Positions 35,641-42,745 of a stretch of DNA of 64,000 bases are shown here, one piece after another (the first letter of the stretch is position 1; the number at the start of each line of letters is the position of its first letter). The stretch comes from Candidatus Saccharimonadota bacterium (GTDB lineage: Bacteria; Patescibacteriota; Saccharimonadia; Saccharimonadales; Saccharimonadaceae), in NCBI GenBank assembly GCA_024699125.1, contig JAILQE010000012.1:62001-126000 (forward strand), written 5' to 3'. A program made the translations under genes and the position numbers. Under the pieces are notes generated by a model. It made no database searches and had not been told where the DNA came from. It worked only from the letters and a program-made list of their open reading frames with translations.

Positions 35641-35646
35641 GAAAAT

Positions 35647-35652
35647 ATTATA
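35647..35652 (-). promoter_or_regulatory. Leaderless promoter of leuS
   Basis: TGG-TATAAT on the minus strand, hexamer 35647-35652, 6 bp before the ATG. It lies just downstream of the terminator of the RNA transcribed on the same strand. Confidence 0.7.
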
Positions 35653-35655
35653 CCA

Positions 35656-35689
35656 TAAAAATCACCTTGCTACTAGATGTAGCAAGGTG
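35656..35689 (-). terminator. Strong terminator of the structured RNA
   Basis: CACCTTGCTAC-atcta-GTAGCAAGGTG, a perfect 11-bp stem, followed by ATTTTTATGG on the minus strand. A weaker AAGGG/CCCTT hairpin with a T-run lies at about 35694-35715. Confidence 0.9.
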
Positions 35690-36014
35690 TATGTAAAAGG
35701 GTTTTTAGGCCCTTAATGTACAATGTGCGCCACGCGGTCGCACACTATTCCTCAACCTTTCGGTAATTTAAGCACAGCGGAGATTTATTAAATCAGTATT
35801 CCTATGTTTTTCAACACATATGGTCCTTATTGTGCGTATTACCGCGTTTCCTCCCCGACTCACTCCTTGGCGACTCGTAAGCTCGCATTTCAGTCGTCCC
35901 TACTTTGCGACGGGATTCGATTTTAACTTTCGACCGCGTGGGTTACATTGTGTTTTACATCTCCAACTGCTTAGGAGGACATGCCATGGCCATTTTTGAG
36001 ACTGGAGGCCAGGC
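35656..36014 (-). ncRNA. Unassigned structured RNA, about 355 nt
   Basis: A consensus promoter (TTGACA-17-TAAACT) predicts a start near 36014, and a strong terminator ends the unit near 35656. In between no long minus-strand frame exists, but many local stems do: GCGGTAATACGC, TGTGCG/CGCACA, GATTT/AAATC, CGACT/AGTCG. It contains CCTCCT (complement of 35973-35978) and the 12-mer CGCGGTAATACG (complement of 35835-35846), identical to the 16S 530 loop. The size would fit tmRNA or RNase P RNA, but their signatures (GAGGAAAGTC and ACAGAA for RNase P; GGATTCGAC and a T-arm for tmRNA) are not seen. The identity is open. Confidence 0.6.
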
Positions 36015-36105
36015 TTTAGTAGTTTATCGTAAATCTAAATTATTGTCAATACTAAAAAAGAGAGGGGCCCCGCAAAGAACACGGGACCCAAAGGAGGTTT
36101 CATGA
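35986..36105 (+). CDS. Possible 39-residue small protein (low support)
   Basis: The plus-strand frame opens MAIFETGGQALVVYRKSK, with a perfect AGGAGG 7 nt before the ATG. Its TGA overlaps the ATG of a second small frame (ATGA). It lies antisense to the 5' end of the structured RNA and over its promoter. No plus-strand promoter is clear, so the AGGAGG may only be the complement of a functional CCTCCT in the opposite RNA. Confidence 0.25.
   Translation: MAIFETGGQALVVYRKSKLLSILKKRGAPQRTRDPKEVS
36021..36049 (-). promoter_or_regulatory. Consensus promoter of the structured RNA
   Basis: TTGACA (36044-36049), a 17-bp spacer and TAAACT (36021-36026) on the minus strand, placed directly downstream of another terminator. 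Confidence 0.85.
36053..36089 (-). terminator. Terminator of an upstream minus-strand RNA
   Basis: GGGTCCCG and CGGGGCCC (36082-36089, 36065-36072; one G:U) form an 8-bp GC stem followed by a pyrimidine-rich tract with TTTTTT on the minus strand. Confidence 0.75.
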
Positions 36106-36209
36106 TCGTAAGACAGCCCGACCATGAAATAACGAACTGCGCGTGTCGTGAGATAAACTCACGAAGCATTTCGGGGTTTTGTATCCCATCCCTATTAGAG
36201 CATCCTTAA
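36102..36209 (+). CDS. Possible 35-residue small protein (low support)
   Basis: The frame begins MIVRQPDHEITNCACREI, with AAAGGAGG 4-5 nt before the ATG, which overlaps the preceding frame's stop. It lies antisense to the possible second RNA. The composition is not distinctive and no function is suggested. Confidence 0.2.
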   Translation: MIVRQPDHEITNCACREINSRSISGFCIPSLLEHP

Positions 36210-36469
36210 CCGACCACAATACTCGGAAGCCAAACGGCCATCCAGTGCAATCCTTATAGGGAGTAATACAAAAAGCGGTCTCGCATTACAAGGACGCACC
36301 GAGTGACTGCCCAGCCTCTTTTTTCATGGTACCCTACTCTGCTTACGCGCTATGCTAAAGAACAACGTCTGGGAATCGAAGACTTAAGAGGAGATTCTTT
36401 TGGCCTCACACAATGCACACCAGACGCTATAATTATACAATCCGATTATGGTGGTGTCAAGAAATGTGC

Positions 36470-36475
36470 TATAAT
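36470..36475 (+). promoter_or_regulatory. Leaderless promoter, SpoU methyltransferase
   Basis: TGC-TATAAT ends 6 bp before the ATG at 36482, with no ribosome-binding site. Confidence 0.7.
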
Positions 36476-36481
36476 ACCCCC

Positions 36482-36988
36482 ATGGAAATCATTCTAGTAT
36501 TAGATAATATCCGCTCCACGTACAATGTGGGTGCAATTCTCCGTTCGGCAGAGGGTTTTGGTGTGTCTAAGGTGGTTTTGTCTGGTTATACCCCTCGTGT
36601 GCATGATAAGAATCTACTGCCGCATCTTCGCGCTAAGCTCGATAAAGAGATCCATAAATCTGCCCTTGGTGCGGAAGATATGCTAGATATTTATTCGTCT
36701 GGTGATATAATTTCGGACCTAAAATCATATGCGGCGTCAGGGTACCAAATTGTTGGACTCGAAAATAACATTCCGGATAAAAAACCGTTTCTTCTCTGTA
36801 GTAAAGAGATGAAAAGCCAACTTAAAGATAAAATCGTGCTGGTTTTAGGGGAAGAAGTACATGGTATTGATTATTCTCTGTATGATATAATTGATCTTTT
36901 TGTTGAAATCCCGATGAAAGGCCAAAAAGAATCATTCAACGTTTCGGTGGCGGCAGGCATCGCACTGTTTGGTTTATGCTATAATTAG
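36482..36988 (+). CDS. SpoU/TrmH-family RNA 2'-O-methyltransferase
   Basis: This 168-residue SPOUT methyltransferase acts on tRNA or rRNA ribose. It has motif 1 (DNIRSTYNVGAILRSAEGFG), motif 2 (VLVLGEEVHGID) and motif 3 (EIPMKGQKESFNVSVAAGIA). There is no N-terminal substrate-binding domain, as in TrmL-like members, so the target cannot be named. The start at 36482 is set by the TATAAT box 6 bp upstream; in-frame extension upstream would include the promoter. The next gene begins 3 bp after the stop, yet has its own -10 box inside this gene's end. Confidence 0.9.
   Translation: MEIILVLDNIRSTYNVGAILRSAEGFGVSKVVLSGYTPRVHDKNLLPHLRAKLDKEIHKSALGAEDMLDIYSSGDIISDLKSYAASGYQIVGLENNIPDKKPFLLCSKEMKSQLKDKIVLVLGEEVHGIDYSLYDIIDLFVEIPMKGQKESFNVSVAAGIALFGLCYN
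36980..36985 (+). promoter_or_regulatory. Leaderless promoter, GT4 gene
   Basis: TGC-TATAAT lies within the last codons of the SpoU gene, 6 bp before the ATG at 36992. Confidence 0.65.
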
Positions 36989-36991
36989 GTT

Positions 36992-38248
36992 ATGAAAATC
37001 GTTATTGCTACCGCTGTTTATTATCCAATGGCAAACGGCGTGGCTGTATTTGCTTTCAACCTCGCTTCCGGCATGGCACGCCGCGGCCACGACGTAATGG
37101 TGCTCTGTCCTAGCCAAACCGGTAAAGGTCATGTCGAAATTCAAGACGGCGTCAAAGTAGTTTATTTGAAGTCTAAAAAGATGCATCTCTATGCCGATCA
37201 GCTGCACCCGATCCCACCGAAAAAGAAATTGTTTGGCAAGGAATTGCCACACGTTTATTATAAAAATGGTTTTTGGATTTCGGCTATGCCAGCTCATCAG
37301 GTCAAAAAGGCGCTCGACAAGTTTAAGCCAGACATTATTCATAGCCAAGGCGCCGATCCAGTTGGTCTTGCCGCTATTAGTTATGCGCGCAAACATTGCA
37401 TTCCGCTAGTTACTACCGAACACAACATGCCAGACGTCTTTACTGGCCCACTTAAGTTGCCAAAACCAGTTAAGAAGCCAGTTAATGCCCTACTTGCTAC
37501 TTATTTTGTGAATCACCAAAAGCACAGCGATTACGTAACTATGCCAACCCAACTTGCAATTGATGATTTAATCACTGAAAGACGCGAAAAGAAGTTTAAA
37601 GCCCCAGTCGAGGCGGTTTCTAATGGTGTGGATTTATCTGCCTTTAAATCTGGCCCGGCCGACCCACGCGTGCTCAAAAAATATCATCTGCCAAACGAAT
37701 ATATGCTTTATGTTGGCCGCGTCGACCCCGAAAAACAGCTAACCTACATCATAAAAGCTTTTGCTAAGGCTCTAAAGGAATCTCCAAATGCCCGTTTTGT
37801 AATTGTGGGTGATGGCGTAGACAAGGCTAATCTCGAAAAACTCGCCAAAAAATTGAAACTTGGCAATTCAATTATTTTCCTTGGCCGCGTATTACCACCA
37901 GATGTTTATGATATTTATCGCGGCGGCATGTTCTTTGCGACGGCCAGCGAAATCGAAACTCAAGGTATTGTTTTGATTGAGGCTGCTGCTACTGGCCTAC
38001 CACTACTCGCCGTAGATAAGGGCGCCGTAGCCGATATTTGCCGGAACAACGAAAACGGCTTCCTTTGTCAGCCAAAAGACGTTGACGCTTTGGCTGCTGG
38101 AATGGCGAAATTATTCAACGATAAAGATCTTCGCAAAAAGTTTAGTGCCCGTAGCCTTGAGCTTGCACAAAAGCACGACATAACTAGAACTTTGACTCGT
38201 TTCGAAGAGATTTATACCGAAGTTCTTAGTAACGCCAAGAAGAATTAA
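36992..38248 (+). CDS. GT4-family glycosyltransferase
   Basis: This 418-residue GT-B enzyme has an N-terminal acceptor domain (TAVYYPMANGVAVFAFNLAS, VVTTEHNMPDVF) and a C-terminal donor domain (YVGRVDPEKQLTYIIKAFAK, FVIVGDGVDKANL, and ATASEIETQGIVLIEAAATG with the EX7E motif). The pattern is close to lipid glycosyltransferases (diglucosyl-diacylglycerol or PimB type), so a membrane glycolipid product is plausible. No other glycolipid gene is adjacent. Confidence 0.88.
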   Translation: MKIVIATAVYYPMANGVAVFAFNLASGMARRGHDVMVLCPSQTGKGHVEIQDGVKVVYLKSKKMHLYADQLHPIPPKKKLFGKELPHVYYKNGFWISAMPAHQVKKALDKFKPDIIHSQGADPVGLAAISYARKHCIPLVTTEHNMPDVFTGPLKLPKPVKKPVNALLATYFVNHQKHSDYVTMPTQLAIDDLITERREKKFKAPVEAVSNGVDLSAFKSGPADPRVLKKYHLPNEYMLYVGRVDPEKQLTYIIKAFAKALKESPNARFVIVGDGVDKANLEKLAKKLKLGNSIIFLGRVLPPDVYDIYRGGMFFATASEIETQGIVLIEAAATGLPLLAVDKGAVADICRNNENGFLCQPKDVDALAAGMAKLFNDKDLRKKFSARSLELAQKHDITRTLTRFEEIYTEVLSNAKKN

Positions 38249-38454
38249 ATTAGTTTTTCAGCTTTTAGGGCTTTTTTGATGGCTGGGCGATCAAAGCCCA
38301 CGATGCGCTGGCCGGCGATTTCGGTAACTGGCACAGCAATAATCTCTGGATCAGTACTGGCGTCAACTTCTTCAAAATCAACACCTAGGTCTTCAAGCCA
38401 ATCCATAAGAGCGTGGCAGTATGGGCAAGTTTCGGTTGAATAGACTTTAACCAT
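38245..38454 (-). CDS. Glutaredoxin-like protein (NrdH type)
   Basis: This 69-residue thioredoxin-fold protein has the active site CPYC (residues 10-13, STETCPYCHALMDWLEDLGV) and the cis-Pro and GFD region (VPVTEIAGQRIVGFD). Such small proteins reduce disulfides, for instance in ribonucleotide reductase. It overlaps the ctpA stop by 1 nt (co-translated) and overlaps the convergent GT4 gene by 4 nt. Confidence 0.9.
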   Translation of the reverse strand: MVKVYSTETCPYCHALMDWLEDLGVDFEEVDASTDPEIIAVPVTEIAGQRIVGFDRPAIKKALKAEKLI

Positions 38455-39647
38455 TAGAGCTCCTTCGCCTTATCTAGTTGCGGATCTTTCATCGTATTAA
38501 TATCTTCGTAGGTGCGCAAAACTTCGATATCTGGCGTAATGCCGCCTTTATTGATTGAGCGATCTTTTGGCGTGTACCAGCTGGCAATGGTGACTTTGAG
38601 CATCGAGCCACTATCAAGATCAAACATTTGTTGAATTACGCCTTTGCCGTAGGTTTTTTCGCCGAGGATGGTGGCCTTGCCATAATCTTGTAAAGCACCG
38701 GCTACAATTTCGGAAGCTGAAGCAGTAGAACCATTAACGAGTACGATGGTTTTCATGTCTTTAAGCAAAGCCCTGCCAAAGTATGATGCAACTTTGGTGG
38801 TGCCAAAATGCATAGATTTTTGAATTAGGATATCTTGATTTTCAATCCAGAGGCTGAGAAGATCTTGTGCAGCTGACACATAACCACCACCATTGTCGCG
38901 AAGATCCAAAATCACTTTATTAATTCCCTTGCTGGCAAACTCTTTCGCAAAATCATAAACCATCGTACCAGTATCGCTATCAAAGCGCGTAACAGTAACG
39001 ATTGCAGTGCTACCTTCATAGTTGACGTAGGCCGAAACGTTGTTAATGGTTTCGCGAATCATCGTAAAGGAAAGCTCTTTGCCTTCGCGCACAACCGTAA
39101 GTTTAACTTCGGTGCCGGTTTCACCACGTACTTTATTGGCAATTTCTTCAGTTGAGAGAGTGTAGACTTCTTCGTCGTCGACTTTGTAAATAATATCACC
39201 TGCCATGATGCCGGCTTTTCTAGCTGGGTTGTCTGGAAGAGTGCGGATTACACGTACGTAACCATCACGCAGACCCATTTCGATGCCAACACCAGAACCA
39301 ACAGCGCCATGCAAATTGTCAAGGAAGGCTGACGTTTCTTCGCTATCCATGTAGGTGGTATAAATATCGCCAAGTGCAGCAGTGAGGCCTTTTTTGGCAC
39401 CTTCAATAACATCTTTATCATCAATTACGCCGTCATAATTATCGGCAAGCGTTTCGTAAACTTCATCGAGTGCAGACCAATCGACTTTGTGAGAATTACT
39501 TTTGATACCAAGGTATGGCGCAAAACCACCAAACCAATCTTTACCAAAAATACCAAGCACCACACCGGCCACAGCGATAACGCCACCGATGATAATTGCG
39601 GTACTTAAATTAACTTTCTTTTGTTGCCAATTAGTCTTGTTGCTCAT
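38454..39647 (-). CDS. C-terminal processing peptidase, S41 family (CtpA-like)
   Basis: This exported serine protease cleaves C-terminal ends of envelope proteins. The 397-residue protein has an N-terminal membrane anchor (residues 15-35), a PDZ domain (about 110-195, GVGIEMGLRDGYVRV) and the S41 core with LDLRDNGGGY, the catalytic Ser in NGSTASASEIVAGAL (about 304) and the Lys in GEKTYGKG (about 329). A TGC-TAAAAT box lies 6 bp before the ATG (leaderless). It sits next to the CHAP hydrolase and FtsEX, which suggests a role in controlling wall hydrolysis, but that is inference. Confidence 0.93.
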   Translation of the reverse strand: MSNKTNWQQKKVNLSTAIIIGGVIAVAGVVLGIFGKDWFGGFAPYLGIKSNSHKVDWSALDEVYETLADNYDGVIDDKDVIEGAKKGLTAALGDIYTTYMDSEETSAFLDNLHGAVGSGVGIEMGLRDGYVRVIRTLPDNPARKAGIMAGDIIYKVDDEEVYTLSTEEIANKVRGETGTEVKLTVVREGKELSFTMIRETINNVSAYVNYEGSTAIVTVTRFDSDTGTMVYDFAKEFASKGINKVILDLRDNGGGYVSAAQDLLSLWIENQDILIQKSMHFGTTKVASYFGRALLKDMKTIVLVNGSTASASEIVAGALQDYGKATILGEKTYGKGVIQQMFDLDSGSMLKVTIASWYTPKDRSINKGGITPDIEVLRTYEDINTMKDPQLDKAKEL

Positions 39648-39653
39648 TATTCA

Positions 39654-39659
39654 ATTTTA
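39654..39659 (-). promoter_or_regulatory. Leaderless promoter, ctpA-like gene
   Basis: TGC-TAAAAT on the minus strand, 6 bp before the ATG at 39647. Confidence 0.6.
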
Positions 39660-39672
39660 GCACAAAACTATT

Positions 39673-40866
39673 TTATTCTAAATGAATGAATTTGTATTGC
39701 CAGAGCTCGTTTGCAGAGATGCGGCGCGAACCAAAGTCGCCATAATGATATTTGCCAGAATAAAGTTGAGTGGCGTAGGCGTTGTTATACTCGGTGACGT
39801 TGATTGAGCCGTCAGCGTTGACGCCTTCAACCCAGAATACGTGGCCCCAAGCGCCACCGTCGGCTTGGCCAATGGTGTCTGCGGCCGGAGTGCTATCTAC
39901 GCGATAACCTTGATAGCGAGCGACGTCGTCCCAGCTGTAGGCATTACCCCAAGCAAGACTTAGGCCAAAGCGTTCATATGCTTTCCAGCCTACGTAACTT
40001 ACACATTCGCATACGAGACCACCGATTTTGTGCCAACCGTTGAAATCTTCCCAGTAAGTGACGTAGTCATCTTGACGATGCGGACAATCGTTTTGCCATG
40101 GATAAGTGTTGTCGCCGGTGAACGAGCTACCACGATAAAGCTCTGGGTGAGCTTCTTGTTCACGACGTTCAGCTTCGAGTTTGGCGGCCTTAGCCTCTTC
40201 GGCAACTTGCGCATATGCCTCTGCATCATTTTGGTATTTATTAACTAATTCTTGTTGCTCAGCACGAGCGGTGGCCAGATCGTTTCTGGCAGCTTTTTGT
40301 TCAGCAAGCAAACGCTTGACACTTTCACGGTCTTCTTCGAGTTTTTCTTTGGCTTCTTTGATTGAGGCGGCCGATACGGTGATTTGTTTTTTGGCGGCTT
40401 CTTCACGAGCTTGCTTTTCGGCGAGGTCAGAAATTGAGCTAGAGCCCGCTAAAATACGAATTGGTTCACTATCGCTACTGAAGTGCATCTTGGCAAGTAG
40501 TGCAGCAAGGGCACGCTGCTCGGCTAGGAGTTTAGTTTCGGCGTCTTTGATTTGGTGATTTAACTCTGCAACTTCGGCCTCAGTAGTGGCGATTTCGGAT
40601 TCCTTAATAGCAATTTGCACGTTTAATTCTTGAACTTTAATCTGATAAAGGTTGGCCGTTTGGCTAGCATAGTTTGCGTCTTCAATAGCTTTTTGCTCAG
40701 CCTGCGCAGCTTCGACACATTCTTCACTGGCAGCACAAGCGCGCGAAAGAGTATGGGCCTCATTGCTCCTAGCCCCGATAAAGATTATAGACAAAGCGAG
40801 TACTGCCACTAACGTAGACGTTATGGGAAAAATTTTGGACTTTTTATTTTTGGGCAGTATTACCAT
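39673..40866 (-). CDS. Coiled-coil CHAP-domain wall hydrolase (PcsB-like)
   Basis: The start MVILPKNKKS at 40866 is chosen because a TACTAT -10 box lies 6 bp upstream. A signal-anchor (about 14-34) is followed by a long Ala/Glu/Gln-rich coiled coil (about 50-240) and a C-terminal CHAP amidase/endopeptidase domain with Cys in LVCECVSYVGWKAYERFG (about 287) and His in GAWGHVFWVEGVN (about 340). This layout is that of PcsB-type hydrolases, which are activated by FtsEX across the membrane. The ftsX and ftsE genes lie just upstream on the same strand, which supports the pairing. Confidence 0.92.
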   Translation of the reverse strand: MVILPKNKKSKIFPITSTLVAVLALSIIFIGARSNEAHTLSRACAASEECVEAAQAEQKAIEDANYASQTANLYQIKVQELNVQIAIKESEIATTEAEVAELNHQIKDAETKLLAEQRALAALLAKMHFSSDSEPIRILAGSSSISDLAEKQAREEAAKKQITVSAASIKEAKEKLEEDRESVKRLLAEQKAARNDLATARAEQQELVNKYQNDAEAYAQVAEEAKAAKLEAERREQEAHPELYRGSSFTGDNTYPWQNDCPHRQDDYVTYWEDFNGWHKIGGLVCECVSYVGWKAYERFGLSLAWGNAYSWDDVARYQGYRVDSTPAADTIGQADGGAWGHVFWVEGVNADGSINVTEYNNAYATQLYSGKYHYGDFGSRRISANELWQYKFIHLE

Positions 40867-40872
40867 AAATCC

Positions 40873-40878
40873 ATAGTA
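40873..40878 (-). promoter_or_regulatory. Leaderless promoter, CHAP hydrolase
   Basis: TGT-TACTAT on the minus strand, 6 bp before the ATG at 40866. Confidence 0.55.
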
Positions 40879-40904
40879 ACACAAAAAGCGCAATCTGTAA
40901 ATAC

Positions 40905-41942
40905 TTACGCTTTGTGCATATAGCGAGAAATAGCTAGGCGAGCCGAAATGCGGCCAATCACCACGCCCATGCCAATAAAAATGAATACCACGAATACTAA
41001 TTTGCTTGATTCTAGCACGCCGACGATATTATCAATGCTAATACCATAGTTCCTGAGATTTGGTGCAAGCACTTCAAAGATTGCGTAGCTGGCGGCAGCC
41101 GAAATGATACCGGCAATCAGGCCACAGATTTCTGCTTCTACGATGAATGGGCCACGGATAAAGCCTTTGTCGGCACCCACAAGTTTCATCATATAGATTT
41201 CTTCACGACGGCTAAAGATCGCCATCCTAACCGTGCTAAAAATTACGAGAATTGATACCGTAAGGAAGATGACACCAAGAATGATGCCAGCCGCGCGGGC
41301 GATGTTGGCCCACGAGGTAATGGTGGCGATTTCAGTTTGGTTAACATCGTAGGTCGGAAGTTCTTTGGTATCGAGGAATTTTTGGAAAGTTTCATCTTCG
41401 TTAACAATCTTTTTGATACTATCGAGGTTTTCAATGTCATGAACCTTGATGCGCATCGTAGATTGCAATTGTTCGTTGATAAGGATATTCCTCATTTCGT
41501 CGTCGAGAATATCAATAATGCCCTGTTCGCCGGCGTTTTCGGCTACGAGTTTTTCGTATTCTTCCTCTGAAGTAGAGGTCTCGACGGATTTAATGTTTGG
41601 ATCAGCAGAAATAATCGTGGTGAGTTTTTCGAGATTACGCTCGGATGTGCCAGGTTTGAGATAAATCGTAATATCGATTTTGTCGCGCATTACGTCAGCG
41701 GTGTTTGACAAAATCACACTCGCCACCACTGTGATAAACAGAATAATGAGCGTGAGCGACATCACGATAGCCGAAGCAGTAGAAAGCCAGAAGTTGCGCG
41801 CGAAACCACGAGCACCGTATTTAATAATGCGGCTTTGCTCGCGCACCAAATGGTGGTTCTGCAATTTGCGCATGGTGCGCAGACTTTTCTTTGCAGATTT
41901 TTTGAGCGCTTTTTCGTCGTTAATCGTGTTTTGTTTCTTCAT
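40905..41942 (-). CDS. ftsX: Cell division protein FtsX
   Basis: This is the permease-like partner of FtsE that regulates wall hydrolases at the septum. The 345-residue protein has four membrane segments. The first is near residues 50-75, followed by an extracellular loop of about 150 residues (starting DITIYLKPGTSERN). The other three are in the C-terminal FtsX domain (IFSRREEIYMMKLVGADKGF). The N-terminal 45 residues are basic and coiled. The start overlaps the ftsE stop. Confidence 0.95.
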   Translation of the reverse strand: MKKQNTINDEKALKKSAKKSLRTMRKLQNHHLVREQSRIIKYGARGFARNFWLSTASAIVMSLTLIILFITVVASVILSNTADVMRDKIDITIYLKPGTSERNLEKLTTIISADPNIKSVETSTSEEEYEKLVAENAGEQGIIDILDDEMRNILINEQLQSTMRIKVHDIENLDSIKKIVNEDETFQKFLDTKELPTYDVNQTEIATITSWANIARAAGIILGVIFLTVSILVIFSTVRMAIFSRREEIYMMKLVGADKGFIRGPFIVEAEICGLIAGIISAAASYAIFEVLAPNLRNYGISIDNIVGVLESSKLVFVVFIFIGMGVVIGRISARLAISRYMHKA

Positions 41943-42706
41943 TAGATTACCTTCGGTTGTTTCTTAAGTGCATGTCCTGGAGTTTGGAGAGTGCGCTGCG
42001 GTGGTTGCGCTGGTGTAGCATCAAGTTTGTAAATACCGTTGATCTTTTGGTCGTTCACGATGCGACCATCCTTTAGTGTAATCACGCGCTTTTGCAAATT
42101 ATTGACGATGCTTTCGTTGTGGGTAGTGACTAGAATCGTGGTGCCAAAATCATTAATCTTTTTAAGCAGATTGATGATTTCTTCGGTAGTGAGCTTATCG
42201 AGGTTCGCAGTAGGCTCATCGGCAATTAGAATCTTTGGCTGGCGTGCCACGGAACGCGCGATTGACACACGTTGTTGCTGGCCGCCGGCAAGTTGATTCG
42301 GGAATTTCTTGGCTTGGTCAAGCAGCCCCACGAGCTCGAGCACCTTTGGCACGGTGTTACGAATTTCGCGTCCGCTCATGCCGGCAATTTCAAGGGCCAA
42401 AGCCACGTTTTCATAAACAGTACGGCGAGGTAAAAGTTTGAAGTCTTGAAAAACTACACCAAGGCGGCGACGATAATTTGGAATATTGCGTTTTTTGACG
42501 TAGTCGAGGTCGATACCGCCGATGATGATTTTGCCAGAGTCTGGGTTTTCTTCCTTGGTGATCATTTTCATCAAGGTAGATTTACCAGCACCAGATTTAC
42601 CAACGAGAAAGACGAATTCGTTTGGCTCGATATGGAGAGATACGCTGTCGAGCGCTGGATGCGCATCGCCAGGATACGTTTTGGTCACATTATCAAGCAA
42701 TATCAT
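41942..42706 (-). CDS. ftsE: Cell division ATP-binding protein FtsE
   Basis: This ABC ATPase is the partner of FtsX. The start MILLDNVTKTYPGD at 42704-42706 is chosen from a TGC-TATTAT box 7 bp upstream. Walker A is GKSGAGKSTLMK, the signature is LAGGQQQRVSIARSVA, Walker B is ILIADEPTANLD and the H-loop is TTHN. The 254-residue protein has a Gln/Pro-rich tail of about 30 residues not usual in FtsE. It forms a tight pair with ftsX, and the CHAP hydrolase follows. Confidence 0.95.
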   Translation of the reverse strand: MILLDNVTKTYPGDAHPALDSVSLHIEPNEFVFLVGKSGAGKSTLMKMITKEENPDSGKIIIGGIDLDYVKKRNIPNYRRRLGVVFQDFKLLPRRTVYENVALALEIAGMSGREIRNTVPKVLELVGLLDQAKKFPNQLAGGQQQRVSIARSVARQPKILIADEPTANLDKLTTEEIINLLKKINDFGTTILVTTHNESIVNNLQKRVITLKDGRIVNDQKINGIYKLDATPAQPPQRTLQTPGHALKKQPKVI

Positions 42707-42713
42707 ACTATAT

Positions 42714-42719
42714 ATAATA
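42714..42719 (-). promoter_or_regulatory. Leaderless promoter of ftsEX
   Basis: TGC-TATTAT on the minus strand, 7 bp before the ftsE ATG at 42706, no ribosome-binding site. Confidence 0.55.
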
Positions 42720-42745
42720 GCATAAGCGTGACCGGTATGCAAATT

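Larger units (their letters stand above)
36053..36325 (-). ncRNA. Possible second structured RNA upstream
   Basis: The terminator at 36053-36089 implies a minus-strand transcript coming from the gene-free stretch 36110-36480. The 5' end is unclear; a weak TACCAT box at 36326-36331 would give a start near 36319. The stretch holds a perfect CGTGAG/CTCACG hairpin and ends with AAACCTCCTTT, an anti-Shine-Dalgarno-like sequence just before the terminator stem. No known RNA family motif was recognised. Confidence 0.35.

Noticed and set aside
35656..36330. tmRNA, RNase P RNA or SRP RNA as identity of the structured locus
   Set aside because: I looked for GAGGAAAGTC and ACAGAA (RNase P), GGATTCGAC with a T-arm and a tag frame (tmRNA) and the GGAAG tetraloop region (SRP) on both strands and did not find them. 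A highly diverged form cannot be excluded.
36360..36400. tRNA-like T-arm (TCTTCGATTCCCAGA on the minus strand)
   Set aside because: The stem does not have five pairs around a seven-base loop, and no acceptor, D-arm or anticodon arm can be placed around it.
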